Assembly: GCA_016716235.1 (NCBI GenBank)
Contig: JADJWS010000001.1
Location: 2,170,001-2,234,000, forward strand
Length of the DNA stretch: 64,000 bases
Source of the DNA: Candidatus Defluviilinea gracilis
GTDB taxonomy: Bacteria > Chloroflexota > Anaerolineae > Anaerolineales > Villigracilaceae
Reading direction: 5' to 3'
The first letter of the stretch is position 1, and every line of letters begins with the position of its first letter. The translations under genes and the position numbers were made by a program. The notes beneath the pieces are model-generated. The model was not told the origin of the DNA and did no database searches. It worked only from the letters and a program-made list of their open reading frames with translations. Below are positions 16,932 to 25,584 of this stretch, in pieces.

Positions 16932-17596
16932 TGGCGCAGGAAGAAAAAATAAAAGTGCTCATCGTTGACGATCACCAAATCGTTCGCCAAGGGTTGCGCG
17001 CTTTTCTGGAATTGCATGAGGATATCATTGTGGTTGGCGAGGCGGGCGATGGACGAACAGCCGTGGAAGCAACGCGCTTGCAACAACCCGACATCGTGTT
17101 GATGGATTTGGTTATGCCCAACTTGGACGGAATCGAAGCTACGCGACAAATTACGTCGCTGAGCGATACGATCAAAATCATTGCGTTGACCAGTTTTGCC
17201 GATGACGACAAAATCTTTCCCGCGATCCAGGCGGGGGCTTCAAGTTATCTACTTAAAGATATCTCCCCAGACGATCTGATTGGAGCCATACGCGCCGCTT
17301 ATCGAGGGGAAGCCCGATTGCATCCAAATGTCGTTCGCGCATTGATGGATGCTGCGCGAAATTCTCGGCACGATGACTCTACGAACAAGCCCACTGAGAC
17401 TGCGACAAATCTTACCGAACGCGAACTCGACGTGACTCGTCTCGTGGCGCAAGGACGGAGTAACCGCGATATTGCCAAAGCATTGTTTATCAGTGAAAAG
17501 ACCGTTAAAACGCATGTCAGTAACATTCTCGACAAATTGAACCTGAAAGATCGCACGCAATTGGCAATTTACGCCATTAAGCAAGGGCTGGCTTAA
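16928..17596 (+). CDS. NarL/FixJ-family response regulator
   Basis: The 222-residue DNA-binding regulator has a receiver domain with the acidic pair in VLIVDDHQIVRQGL, the phospho-accepting Asp in DIVLMDLVMPNLDG (about residue 58), Thr/Ser in IALTSFADDD and Lys in YLLKDISP. A LuxR-type helix-turn-helix follows (LTERELDVTRLVAQGRSNRD and ISEKTVKTHVSNILDKL, about 157-207). It is the cognate partner of the kinase at 15747. Two adjacent ATGs (16928 and 16931) could serve as start. Confidence 0.93.
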   Translation: MMAQEEKIKVLIVDDHQIVRQGLRAFLELHEDIIVVGEAGDGRTAVEATRLQQPDIVLMDLVMPNLDGIEATRQITSLSDTIKIIALTSFADDDKIFPAIQAGASSYLLKDISPDDLIGAIRAAYRGEARLHPNVVRALMDAARNSRHDDSTNKPTETATNLTERELDVTRLVAQGRSNRDIAKALFISEKTVKTHVSNILDKLNLKDRTQLAIYAIKQGLA

Positions 17597-17623
17597 AAAG
17601 TCTGATTGCGAGGGAGAACCGAA

Positions 17624-18421
17624 TTGCTCGAATGGAAGATCGCATCCTCGCCGCCCCGCTCCAAGCGAATTGTAGTTGTAGCAACCTTTCTGATTTTCAC
17701 AGCGGAGTTCGCGCAATCAGTGCTGTCCAATAAACGCGCTGAATTGACACCCTGGTATGTTAGCCTGCATGCGGTCTTCCTTGCGCTCTATGTGGCGTTT
17801 GTGTGGGTGCCGAACCTGCCTCGAGGATTTTGTCATTTCTACTTTGCAATCCAGTCCCTCATTGTTACCGTTATTTTGGGGCTGAACCCAAACTTCGGCG
17901 CTGTTGCGGCGCTATTTGTGTTGTTAACTTTCCAAGCGGCTTCTGTGTTTGCCGATAGAAGCCTCTGGATTTGGGTGGGGATTTTCACCGCCCTGACTGG
18001 GTTGCCAATGATGTACTTTCTGGGAACCCTCACTGGTTTGGCGCGCGCTCTGTTACCGATGATGGGTATTTTTATCCTGTCTGCGTATATTACAGCGGGC
18101 CGTGAACTTGAGTTTGCTCGCTTGAAAAGCCAAGCCATCATCAATGAGTTGACTGAGATCAATCGCCAGTTGCAAGCATACGTTGCTCAAGTGGAAGAAT
18201 TGACGGTGATCGACGAGCGCAACCGGTTGGCTCGCGAATTACATAACTCGGTTTCACAAACCATCTTCACCATCGTCCTGACGACGCGGTCTGCCCAGAT
18301 TTTGATGGAGCGCAACCCCGCCCTCGCGCGTATCTCGCTGGAACAACTCCACGCTCTCTCGCAAAGCGCCCTAACAGATATGCGCAAATTGATATCCCAG
18401 TTAAACCCCAAAACGGAATAA
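17624..18421 (+). CDS. kinase-like membrane protein lacking ATPase domain
   Basis: The 265-residue protein resembles the N-terminal two-thirds of the kinase at 15747: about six membrane spans, a coiled linker and a HisKA_3-like helix with NRLARELHNSVSQTIFTIVL. It then stops at MRKLISQLNPKTE, where a HATPase domain should begin. The usual HD after the LARE segment is HN here. It cannot autophosphorylate alone; it may be a decoy, a substrate or heterodimer partner of the neighbouring kinase, or a decaying duplicate. The TTG at 17624 is preferred because GAGGGAG lies 7 nt upstream; an earlier TTG exists at 17606. Confidence 0.72.
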   Translation: MLEWKIASSPPRSKRIVVVATFLIFTAEFAQSVLSNKRAELTPWYVSLHAVFLALYVAFVWVPNLPRGFCHFYFAIQSLIVTVILGLNPNFGAVAALFVLLTFQAASVFADRSLWIWVGIFTALTGLPMMYFLGTLTGLARALLPMMGIFILSAYITAGRELEFARLKSQAIINELTEINRQLQAYVAQVEELTVIDERNRLARELHNSVSQTIFTIVLTTRSAQILMERNPALARISLEQLHALSQSALTDMRKLISQLNPKTE

Positions 18422-18440
18422 ATCCATCATCCAGGGACGC

Positions 18441-18478
18441 ATCATTTCGACGGTCATGATAATAACCGTCGAAATGAT
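18441..18478. terminator. 14-bp hairpin after the two-component operon
   Basis: ATCATTTCGACGGT (18441-18454) pairs perfectly with ACCGTCGAAATGAT (18465-18478) across a 10-nt loop. It has no clear T-run, but it lies 20 bp after the last gene of the operon. The rest of the 18422-18725 gap shows only a short AGAGCTGTAGATG region and AAAGGAATAAG, the binding site of the next gene. Confidence 0.55.
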
Positions 18479-18725
18479 TATGCGCGCATCTACGGCCAGA
18501 GCTGTAGATGCATACAACCCAAGCCCCAGATTTCATTTCCAACGAAAGACCGTTCGGAATTGCGGCGCTTGACCGATGCGTATTCCAGTCGAACATGAAA
18601 TAATGGGTGTGCTTGACCGGAAGCGTCCAAGTCAACACAAACATCCCATGTTATCGAGCTGGTGAAAGCCGCGTACATTAAGAACGGGAGCGAATAGTTG
18701 TTGAATAAGCAAAAGGAATAAGACA

Positions 18726-19346
18726 ATGCAAATGAATCGACTGAATCTTCAAAAAGCTGGGGGGAATGCCGCTCGGATCAATGCGGTATTGGCGATTACC
18801 ACGCTGATCGTGGCGTTGGGGCTGATCGGACCTACCGCGCTCGCCGATAATGCCTTACTTGCGCAAATAGCAATTACTAACCCAATGCCCTTGATTATTC
18901 AGGATGCGCTCAAGTTCATGTCGGCAATTGCGGCGACTGTCTTGATGGTCGCAATGTCCCATCGCTTGCGAAACGAGTCCCCGGTACTGACAACTCTCGC
19001 CACTCTATTTGGTTTCCTGGCGGTGATATGCCTGTTCGTCAACACCGGTCTAAGCTTGTTTGCCGTATTGCAAGCATCGCGCTTAACTCAAGGGCAAACG
19101 GGTATGTATGAAATTATTGGGGCGCTGGGAATGGCGGTCATCGTTATTAATGGACTATGGTATTTGCTGTTGAATGTGGCGGCATTGAAGACCGGGGGAT
19201 TGCCAAAGCGGCTAAGTTATCTTGGATTGGTTATAGGCGGATTAAGCCTGTTGCCTCCGCTCGGTATCATTGTATTGCTCCTCAGTATCGTATGGCTAGC
19301 GTGGTTGGGAAAAACCTTATCGGCTGACCGTCAATTCTCAATGTGA
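18726..19346 (+). CDS. DUF4386-like integral membrane protein
   Basis: The 206-residue protein has about six hydrophobic helices; the first begins at ARINAVLAITTLIVALGLIG and the last is PLGIIVLLLSIVWLAWLGKT. The short N-terminal cytoplasmic part and the helix distribution resemble DUF4386-type proteins, but no catalytic motif is seen. AAAGGAATAAG precedes the ATG. It lies 25 bp upstream of a CPBP-family protease-like gene with a strong binding site, so the two probably form one operon. The function is unknown. Confidence 0.6.
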   Translation: MQMNRLNLQKAGGNAARINAVLAITTLIVALGLIGPTALADNALLAQIAITNPMPLIIQDALKFMSAIAATVLMVAMSHRLRNESPVLTTLATLFGFLAVICLFVNTGLSLFAVLQASRLTQGQTGMYEIIGALGMAVIVINGLWYLLLNVAALKTGGLPKRLSYLGLVIGGLSLLPPLGIIVLLLSIVWLAWLGKTLSADRQFSM

Positions 19347-19371
19347 GAGTGGATTATAAAAGGAGGATCAA

Positions 19372-20286
19372 ATGCAAAGTCCTATTTACCATTACGAAGG
19401 GGATGGGTCTCCGATCTCCATTTCGCCAAAACCATATTCACTGGCAGTCTTTCTAATTCTGGCTTTTGGGATCTCATGGGCGGTCTGGGTTCCCGCAGCG
19501 CTGGCATCGTATGATTTCATCCGCTTCCAGATTAATCCATTCTTGACCGGCTTGCTGGGCGCTATTGGTCCGTCGTTAGCCGCGCTTATTACGACAGCCG
19601 CCTATGATGGGCGGGACGGTTTCCGCGGTCTATTTAAACGCTTGTTGACATGGCGGATCGGACTCCAGTGGTATTTGTTCGCGCTAGCCTGGCCCGTCGT
19701 TCTTTCACTGACAAAGACCGGTATTTCAATCTTGCTGGGTAGCCCAATACCAAACTTCTCGCAACCCCCTTTTGTGAATCTGTTTCCAGAGTTATTGAAT
19801 GCCACCCCTTTGGTGTTTCTACCCGCCTTTTTTCTTCAACAACTGCTGTTTGGAAGTTCGATGGGAGAAGAATTCGGCTGGCGTGGTTTTGCCTTGCCGC
19901 GGTTACAGTTCAAAAAAAGCAGTTTGAACGCCAGTCTCCTTTTAGGGTTGATATGGGGGACCTGGCATTTACCCTTATGGTTAACCAAAGGAAATCTTGT
20001 TCAAGATGGATTTATCGGATGGCATTTTCTTGAATTAATGGCAACCGCCCTCTTGTTTACCTGGGTTTACAACAACACGCAGGGCAGTCTCTTGCTGGCT
20101 CTACTATTTCATGCCTCCATTGGCGTGACTGGGTTGTTTCTTTCCTCAGCCGAGCTTCACCCGTTGATTGGCGCAACCTTGAATTGGGGAATGGCTGGGT
20201 TGGTGATTCGCGTATTTGGATACCAACGTTTGGCACGCCAGAACATGGACTTGTCTGCTTTGCAGAGTGGGCTATTGGCAAAGTAG
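19372..20286 (+). CDS. CPBP family intramembrane metalloprotease
   Basis: The 304-residue membrane protein contains the CPBP/ABI motifs: MGEEFGWRGFALPRL (motif 1, paired Glu and Arg, about residues 164-178), GLIWGTWHLPLWL (motif 2, His, about 198) and ALLFHASIG (motif 3, His, about 248). The family includes type II CAAX prenyl proteases and bacteriocin-immunity proteins that cleave substrates within the membrane. All expected catalytic residues are present. The substrate is unknown. AAGGAGG at 19361-19367 is a near-perfect ribosome binding site. Confidence 0.88.
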   Translation: MQSPIYHYEGDGSPISISPKPYSLAVFLILAFGISWAVWVPAALASYDFIRFQINPFLTGLLGAIGPSLAALITTAAYDGRDGFRGLFKRLLTWRIGLQWYLFALAWPVVLSLTKTGISILLGSPIPNFSQPPFVNLFPELLNATPLVFLPAFFLQQLLFGSSMGEEFGWRGFALPRLQFKKSSLNASLLLGLIWGTWHLPLWLTKGNLVQDGFIGWHFLELMATALLFTWVYNNTQGSLLLALLFHASIGVTGLFLSSAELHPLIGATLNWGMAGLVIRVFGYQRLARQNMDLSALQSGLLAK

Positions 20287-20309
20287 ACAGCATGCACTGA
20301 GTAGAATCG

Positions 20310-20363
20310 AAGTGTGGAAAGTGCAGAGCAGATTCTACTCGCAACTTTCCACTTTCCACACTT
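20310..20363. terminator. nested hairpin between convergent genes
   Basis: AAGTGTGGAAAGT (20310-20322) pairs with ACTTTCCACACTT (20351-20363), and GTAGAATC (20301-20308) is complementary to GATTCTAC (20331-20338), so alternative folds exist. GATTTTTGG follows on the plus strand. It separates the CPBP gene from the oppositely oriented zinc-ribbon gene and may act in both directions. The GTGGAAAGT element recurs near 25450. Confidence 0.55.
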
Positions 20364-20385
20364 GATTTTTGGTTGTGCCGAAAAG

Positions 20386-21012
20386 TTATTGCTTCGTCCC
20401 ACACTCGGCGCAGAATTTTGCGCCCGCTTCCATTTTTACGCCGCATTTCTTGCAGAATTTTTCGGCGGCGAGAGGTTTGCCGCACTCCTGACAGAATTTT
20501 CCTCCGCCCGCTTTCGCGCCGCAGTGCGGACAAGTCGTTACGATGGTTTGTTTGAAGGTGTCGGCGGAAACGTAATCCACGGTGTTGGCTTTTTCTTGCG
20601 CGTCGCGTATCGCGGCTTGCACTTGAATGGACGACATCTCTTCCTGCATATCGGGGGCGCAGTCTTTGCAAAGCGTTCGTTGATCGTTCCAGCAATCGTC
20701 ATCCACCCATTTGCCGCACCGTTTGCATTTGTGGAAATGCGGCTTGGCTTCCTCCACCGCGTCGGCAAACGCGTTATCGTGCGCCTTTTCCCATCCCGCC
20801 GAACGGACTCCGCGCGCCACGTTTGCGGCTTTCCCAAGGACGCCGCCAAAAAGGTTGCTCGCGGCATCTAATACGTTTGTCGCGGTTCCCATCGCCGAGG
20901 CTTGGAACTCGGTCTGGTAGCCGTTGCCGCAACGGTCACAGAAGAACTCGAACTGGAATCCCGCGTCCGTGCTTAGGTCGCGATAGTTTCGGGTGAATTG
21001 AATGAGAGTCAT
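20386..21012 (-). CDS. zinc-ribbon protein
   Basis: The 208-residue protein is rich in paired cysteines: FFCDRCGNGY near the N-terminus, CKRCGKWVDDDCW with a later LCKDC in the middle, and three C-terminal ribbons (CPHCGAKAGGGKFCQECGK, then FCKKCG and FCAECG). A Gly/Ala-rich stretch lies between the first two units. Such double-zinc-ribbon proteins are common but poorly defined scaffolds. The spacing suggests at least four zinc sites. It has no membrane span and no linked partner. Confidence 0.75.
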   Translation of the reverse strand: MTLIQFTRNYRDLSTDAGFQFEFFCDRCGNGYQTEFQASAMGTATNVLDAASNLFGGVLGKAANVARGVRSAGWEKAHDNAFADAVEEAKPHFHKCKRCGKWVDDDCWNDQRTLCKDCAPDMQEEMSSIQVQAAIRDAQEKANTVDYVSADTFKQTIVTTCPHCGAKAGGGKFCQECGKPLAAEKFCKKCGVKMEAGAKFCAECGTKQ

Positions 21013-21095
21013 GGGTTAACCTCCGTGGAAAGATTATTTTGATTGTAGCACAGAGAGAAAAATTGACAGTCACCTTGAAGGTGACTGTCAATTGA

Positions 21096-22562
21096 TTAGA
21101 TAATCCCAACTTCTTTATTGAACTCAACGATCAACTCATCAATTTCATCGGCTTGCGTTTGCACGTCGGTCCAATAATTCGGCTCGTACCATTGCTTTTG
21201 GATTTCGTCATACGTGCGCCCCTGTTGCTCGACCCAGGTATAGTATTTGAGATTGTGCACGCGGCGGCGGTCGGTGTAACGGAGTTCGAGCATGTTGTCG
21301 GTCGATTCGCCTTGCAGGTAGCGGGCAAAGTCGGCGGCGGCGGAACGCTCGTTGTATTCGCCAAATTCCTGATGCATTTCATGCAGACGCGAGCGATACA
21401 ACTCCATCGAGTCGGTGAGGATGGTGATCATCACATCGTTCTCGTCCATTTCGTAATACTTCGCGGTTTTGATACACGATAAAACATTCGAGATTCCAGA
21501 AAAGCCAAGTAAATCGAGATTGGAGACTAGAGATTCGGGCACACCTTGTTCGACGAGATATTGCCGTCCCGATTCTTCATTGAACAAGCGCGCAAGATTC
21601 ACAACAGCGTTATCGTCAATCGCGGTGACGACATCCGTATTCTTGACATTATGAACCCACGGCACATGCTTGTCACCGATGCCTTCGATGCGATGCGCGC
21701 CGAATCCGTTTTCGAGAAGCGTGGGGCATTGCAACGCCTCACTCGCGACGATCTTTGAATCGGGGAATAATTTTTTCATGTAATCGCCGCTGGCAATCGT
21801 CCCTGCCGAACCCGTCGCAGACGCCATGCCGCGATACCGTCCGTGCTTGCCAGCCACCTGATTGAAGACCTCTTCCATCGCGTGCCCCGTCACTTCAAAG
21901 TGCCACAAGTAATTGCCAAACTCTTCGAATTGATTGAAGATCATCAAATCCTGTCCCGACTTTTTCAACTCCCAGCATTTATCGAAGATTTCTTTGACGT
22001 TCGATTCGGACCCGGGGGTTTTGATCGTCTCGCCTGCGACTTTCGCGAGCCATTCGAATCTCTCCTTCGACATCCCTTCGGGCAGAATCGCAATGGACTC
22101 GCATCCCAACAACGCGGAGTCATACGCGCCGCCGCGACAGTAATTCCCTGTGGAGGGCCAGACCGCTTTCTGAGTCGTCGGGTCAAATTGGCCTGTGACC
22201 AGTCTCGGCACGAGACAGCTGAACGCCGCCCCGACTTTGTGCGCTCCCGTCGGGAACCACTTCCCCACGATGGCGATGATGCGGGCAGGGACTCCCGTCA
22301 GCGCCGACGGAAGCTCGAGGAAGTTGACTCCGCCAAACGTCCCGCCTGAAGCGGTGGGTTGGTTGTGCCAGTTAATCCGAAAGAGGTTACGCGGATGAAT
22401 ATCCCAGAGTCCGATGCCTTTCAACTCATCCTTCACTTTCGCGGGAATCTTCGACGGGTCTTTCATCTGTGCATACGTGGGGATGACGATGTTCTTTTCT
22501 TTGGCGCGTTGGATGGCGCGCGCGCGGCGGGTTTTATCAACGGTCAGATCAATGGTAGTCAT
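21096..22562 (-). CDS. TrpB-like PLP-dependent enzyme (fold type II)
   Basis: The 488-residue enzyme shows the fold-type II PLP lysine in KWFPTGAHKVGAAF (about residues 98-111) and a glycine-rich phosphate-binding loop in GMASATGSAGTIASGDYMK (about 243-261). It resembles the tryptophan synthase beta/threonine synthase/cysteine synthase superfamily, but the long N-terminus (KNIVIPTYAQMKDPSKIP) and the tail ending in DEIDELIVEFNKEVGII set it apart. No trpA or other tryptophan gene is nearby. The natural substrate is unknown. Confidence 0.75.
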   Translation of the reverse strand: MTTIDLTVDKTRRARAIQRAKEKNIVIPTYAQMKDPSKIPAKVKDELKGIGLWDIHPRNLFRINWHNQPTASGGTFGGVNFLELPSALTGVPARIIAIVGKWFPTGAHKVGAAFSCLVPRLVTGQFDPTTQKAVWPSTGNYCRGGAYDSALLGCESIAILPEGMSKERFEWLAKVAGETIKTPGSESNVKEIFDKCWELKKSGQDLMIFNQFEEFGNYLWHFEVTGHAMEEVFNQVAGKHGRYRGMASATGSAGTIASGDYMKKLFPDSKIVASEALQCPTLLENGFGAHRIEGIGDKHVPWVHNVKNTDVVTAIDDNAVVNLARLFNEESGRQYLVEQGVPESLVSNLDLLGFSGISNVLSCIKTAKYYEMDENDVMITILTDSMELYRSRLHEMHQEFGEYNERSAAADFARYLQGESTDNMLELRYTDRRRVHNLKYYTWVEQQGRTYDEIQKQWYEPNYWTDVQTQADEIDELIVEFNKEVGII

Positions 22563-22627
22563 TTTGTCACTCCTGGGAAATATCGTTTAGCAAATGAATT
22601 ATACTCGCCGAGCATAAGGAGACGAAA

Positions 22628-23059
22628 ATGAAACAGACATCGGCAGGCGCGCTTTCGGGTTGTCTTGTGTGGGTTATTGCGTTCGTGGTCATCAGCATGT
22701 GTATTTTCCCCGTTTCGATGATCGTCGGCGTATCCACGTCTGTGACAGATTTTGCGATGGAGACGGTCGCGCCATTGATCTGCCCCGAGGGCACATCGGC
22801 TCAATCGCGTTCTTACGCAACGACAACAACCGATGAGTTCGGCAATTCAGAGCCGAGCACCGCGTATGTGATGCAGTGCGTGGATTCGAACGGCGATGTT
22901 GTGATGGAAGATCCTGTTACTTATGCATTCTTGTGGACGGGCGCGATCGCTGGGATTGGATTGATCCTTGCAGGAGTTCTTGCGTTCGTCTTTGCCGCGC
23001 CTGCGGGTGTGTTGATCGCAAAACTATTAAGCAGGATGAGGAAAAACCAGATCCGCTGA
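22628..23059 (+). CDS. small two-span membrane protein
   Basis: The 143-residue protein has an N-terminal hydrophobic segment (SGCLVWVIAFVVISMCIFPV, about residues 10-29), an outer loop of about 75 residues with two cysteines (LICPEGTS and MQCVDSNGD) that could form a disulfide, and a second span (about 104-130) ending in a basic tail. No family is recognised. It is divergent from the TrpB-like gene, 65 bp away; AGGAGACGAAA precedes the ATG. Confidence 0.55.
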   Translation: MKQTSAGALSGCLVWVIAFVVISMCIFPVSMIVGVSTSVTDFAMETVAPLICPEGTSAQSRSYATTTTDEFGNSEPSTAYVMQCVDSNGDVVMEDPVTYAFLWTGAIAGIGLILAGVLAFVFAAPAGVLIAKLLSRMRKNQIR

Positions 23060-23165
23060 GCGATGGTGAAATTAATTACGCACATCTGTTTCAAGAATCA
23101 AATTTTAACAGAAGCGTAGGTTGTTTTTAATGCAAAACCAATTTGCGAGGTGTATGATGTGCTTA

Positions 23166-23360
23166 AGTGAAAGGAGGTAGCCATAGAGACACCGCCTGAC
23201 AATTTAATAGAAGGTAAGAGTGGGATGCCATAAACTGGCGATAGCCCTCGGCTGTTGTTCCAGACGTTCCCCGAACGAAAAAAGAAAGAGGCAATTTCCC
23301 CGCTCCTTACCGGGTTCTAGAATTTTTGACGGATGGGTGATCCCCATCCGTCCTTTCTTT
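23166..23360 (+). ncRNA. candidate structured non-coding RNA
   Basis: The 410-bp gap between genes contains a compact set of pairings. A closing stem joins TAGAAGGTAAGAGTGGG (23208-23224) with CCCGCT-C-CTTACC-GGG-TTCTA (23299-23319), with small bulges. Inside are GCCA/TGGC (about 23227-23239), AGCC/GGCT and a perfect CGTTC-CCC-GAACG hairpin (about 23265-23277). A terminator follows: GACGGATGGG (23328-23337) with CCCATCCGTC (23343-23352), then CTTTCTTT. TATGAT (23153-23158) is a possible -10. No protein-like frame exists, and the downstream gene is on the other strand, so a riboswitch is unlikely. It could be a 6S-type or novel RNA. The 5' end is uncertain. Confidence 0.45.
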
Positions 23361-23400
23361 AAAAGAGCGTGTCCGCGCGAAATCAGCGCTTCACGAAAGT

Positions 23401-23427
23401 TCAGGCGACAGCGCAACTGTCGCCTGA
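23401..23427. repeat. 11-bp hairpin near the malY-like 3' end
   Basis: TCAGGCGACAG (23401-23411) and CTGTCGCCTGA (23417-23427) form a stable hairpin with loop CGCAA, about 43 bp beyond the stop of the minus-strand aminotransferase. There is no T-run on either strand. It could protect the 3' end of that message. Confidence 0.5.
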
Positions 23428-23469
23428 CTTTGACGCAGTACGACCGCATCAAAAACCTATTTTCGCAAT

Positions 23470-24687
23470 CTACCGTCCATGAGTGTTAGCCGCTTCCACC
23501 TGAACGGATTGAAGCGCGAGTTTCATTCGACTTAATGCCTGCTCCACCAGCGGGCGAGGGGCGCCAAAATTCAAGCGGATGAAATTCTCGAATCCTTCGC
23601 CGAATTCCCCGCCATCACTGAGCGCGACCTTTGCCTGTTCGAGGAAGAACTTGAACGGGGAACCGGTGATTTGCCTCGCTTCTACATAGCCGCCGAAATC
23701 AAGCCAATGGAGGTATGTTGCCGAGGGGATTGTGAATTTTGCTTCCGGGAAATTCTCTCTCAAGCAGCCTATGACGAAATCGCGATTTTCCTTCAGGTAG
23801 ATCCTCAATTCAGCCAGCCAATCGTCGCAAGCGCCGGAGAAAGCCGCTTCCGCGGCGATCAGCCCCAAACTGGAGGGGTGACCCGTCATGCTTTCACTGG
23901 TCTTCTTGAATTTTTCGCGTAAACCATCGTTGGGAATTATGGCGAAAGAGCAAAATAATCCGGCGATGTTGAATGCCTTGCTCGGGGCGATCAGGGTGAC
24001 GCTCTTCGCGGCAATTTCGGGGGAAAGCATTGCCGTTGGCATATGTTTCGATCCGTCTAATATCAACTCGCTATGAATTTCGTCCGACACGATCACCGCG
24101 TCATTTTGCAGGCACAATTCTGCCATCTTCGAAAGTTCATCGCGTGAGAAAACCTGCCCGGTCGGGTTATGAGGATGGCAGAGCAGGAACATGCGGGTTC
24201 GCGCGTTGTTCATGTGAAACGCCCGGGCAAACACGCCAAGGTCCAGGTGAGATTTGAGCACGCCGCCTTCGCTCGTGAACGAAAATTGAGCGGTTTGTTG
24301 TGTCAGCCCGATATTTTTGTAAATGCCATAAAACATGTGATAGACAGGCGTTTGTATCAATACGCCGTCGGACGGATTGCAATACGTGCGCGCCGCGATG
24401 TTGAATCCGTTTACCATGCCGGTCGTTTCCACAACCCAATCGGGGTCTACCTGCCATCCATACAGCCGTTCCATGCGGTTCGCAACGGTCTGCCTAAGTT
24501 GGCGCGTGGCAAACTCATATCCCAGCACGCCGCGCTCGATCGCCTGATGCAGGGCAAGGCGGATCGGCTCGGGAGTGGCGAAGTCCATGTCGGCGATCCA
24601 CATCGGCAATACGTCCGGCGGATACATATTCCATTTGGCGGAGTTTGTGTCGCGGCGTTCGATGATTTGATCGAAGTTGTAGGGCAT
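23470..24687 (-). CDS. MalY/PatB-family PLP aminotransferase/C-S lyase
   Basis: The 405-residue fold-type I PLP enzyme is of the MalY/PatB class, whose members cleave cystathionine or cysteine conjugates (beta-C-S lyase) or act as aminotransferases. Visible motifs are MPYNFDQIIERRDTNSAKWN at the start, LPMWIADMDFATPEPI, LLCHPHNPTGQVFS, IVSDEIHSELIL (Asp to the pyridine N) and the Schiff-base lysine in LIAPSKAFNIAGLF. Upstream in-frame codons (to 24789) translate a low-complexity repeat, so the ATG at 24687 was chosen. It may supply homocysteine or detoxify thiol conjugates. Confidence 0.88.
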   Translation of the reverse strand: MPYNFDQIIERRDTNSAKWNMYPPDVLPMWIADMDFATPEPIRLALHQAIERGVLGYEFATRQLRQTVANRMERLYGWQVDPDWVVETTGMVNGFNIAARTYCNPSDGVLIQTPVYHMFYGIYKNIGLTQQTAQFSFTSEGGVLKSHLDLGVFARAFHMNNARTRMFLLCHPHNPTGQVFSRDELSKMAELCLQNDAVIVSDEIHSELILDGSKHMPTAMLSPEIAAKSVTLIAPSKAFNIAGLFCSFAIIPNDGLREKFKKTSESMTGHPSSLGLIAAEAAFSGACDDWLAELRIYLKENRDFVIGCLRENFPEAKFTIPSATYLHWLDFGGYVEARQITGSPFKFFLEQAKVALSDGGEFGEGFENFIRLNFGAPRPLVEQALSRMKLALQSVQVEAANTHGR

Positions 24688-24716
24688 GATGAGTCCTTGG
24701 GGAGTGGGATGGGGGG

Positions 24717-24796
24717 GGCGAGTTACAAGATACGGGTTACGAGTTATCAGTGAGCAGTTATCAGTGATTGAAAGATACGCAGTACGCAATACGAAA
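24717..24796. repeat. ACGGGTTACGAGTTA/TCAGTGATCAG repeat
   Basis: This short iterated stretch contains ATACGGGTTACGAGTTATC, AGTGAGCAGTTATCAGTG and ACGCAGTACGCAATACG. Near-identical motifs recur at 2000-2035, 7730-7770, 25480-25580 and 27780-27850, always outside genes or just before a start codon. Confidence 0.6.
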
Positions 24797-24799
24797 TAG

Positions 24800-25438
24800 T
24801 TATTTCTTATACGCCACGATCATCCCGTCGCGGACGGGGGTGAGAGAAACTATCCAGTCCGAATCAGTCGTCACGTCGCGGGTGAAGCGGCGGATGGCTT
24901 CGGTGGTTTCCTCGTGGTCGTTGGGGTCGAGGATTTGTCCATGCCAGATCATGTTGTCAATGATGAGCAGTCCGCCTGAGCGGAGTTTCTCTTTGATGAC
25001 GGGAAGCGAATCGGGGTAGCCTTCCTTGTCAATGTCGTTGAAGATGATGTCGAAAGGGCCCGATGTCTTTCGCAGTGACTCGACCGCTTCGGCATTGTGA
25101 AATTTGACCAGATCAGCATAGCCGAGTTTGGCGAGATGATCCTGCGCCATCGCGGAGAGTTTGTCATCCCAAACTGTGTGATGAATAACGCCGCCTCCGT
25201 TTTCGCGGACAGCCTTCGCAAACCACGCGGTGGAATATCCGTAGCCTGAGCCAAGTTCAAACACGGACTTCGCGCCGATCATGCGCGCGAGTTGGTAGCA
25301 GTAATATCCGCACGCCGCGCCGAGGGCGGGAAATTTATTTTTCTCGGCATAGTCTTCCATTTTTTGCATTTCCGCATCACGCGGCGGGACGAGGGAGGTG
25401 AGATAGTCTTGCAGTTTGTCGTAGTTGATTTTTGGCAT
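24800..25438 (-). CDS. class I SAM-dependent O-methyltransferase
   Basis: The 212-residue protein is of the caffeoyl-CoA/catechol O-methyltransferase type (family 3). It shows the SAM motif SVFELGSGYGYSTAWFA (about residues 58-74), FDIIFNDIDKEGYPDSLPV (metal/SAM region) and GGLLIIDNMIWHG (post-II). The family methylates hydroxyl groups with a divalent metal; the acceptor is unknown. The start is preceded by GGAG-type bases. It lies in a run of minus-strand single genes separated by repeats, so it may have its own promoter. Confidence 0.88.
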   Translation of the reverse strand: MPKINYDKLQDYLTSLVPPRDAEMQKMEDYAEKNKFPALGAACGYYCYQLARMIGAKSVFELGSGYGYSTAWFAKAVRENGGGVIHHTVWDDKLSAMAQDHLAKLGYADLVKFHNAEAVESLRKTSGPFDIIFNDIDKEGYPDSLPVIKEKLRSGGLLIIDNMIWHGQILDPNDHEETTEAIRRFTRDVTTDSDWIVSLTPVRDGMIVAYKK

Positions 25439-25449
25439 GGGAGGCTCCT

Positions 25450-25580
25450 TGTGGAAAGTAGGAAGTGGAAAGTGGAAAGAGGTTGAGTTGCAGGTTGCGA
25501 GTTACGAGTAATCAGTGATCAGTAATCAGTGATCAGTGAGCGGGCGCTGGAGATTACGAAGAACGCAGTACGCAATACGA
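25450..25580. repeat. mixed GTGGAAAGT and ATCAGTGATCAG repeats
   Basis: The gap between the methyltransferase and the SGNH gene holds tandem GTGGAAAGTAGGAAGTGG units, then GTAATCAGTGATCAGTAATC and ACGCAGTACGCAATACG. These belong to the same families as the repeats at 20310 and 24717. No gene is seen here. Confidence 0.6.
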
Positions 25581-25584
25581 ATGG

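Noticed and set aside
21516..21536. GAGATTGGAGACTAGAGATTC in the TrpB-like gene looked like another in-frame repeat insertion
   Set aside because: Comparing the encoded GVPESLVSNLDLLGFSGISN with the usual pattern of this family shows normal length, so no extra residues are present; the resemblance to the GAGACTGG repeat may be chance.
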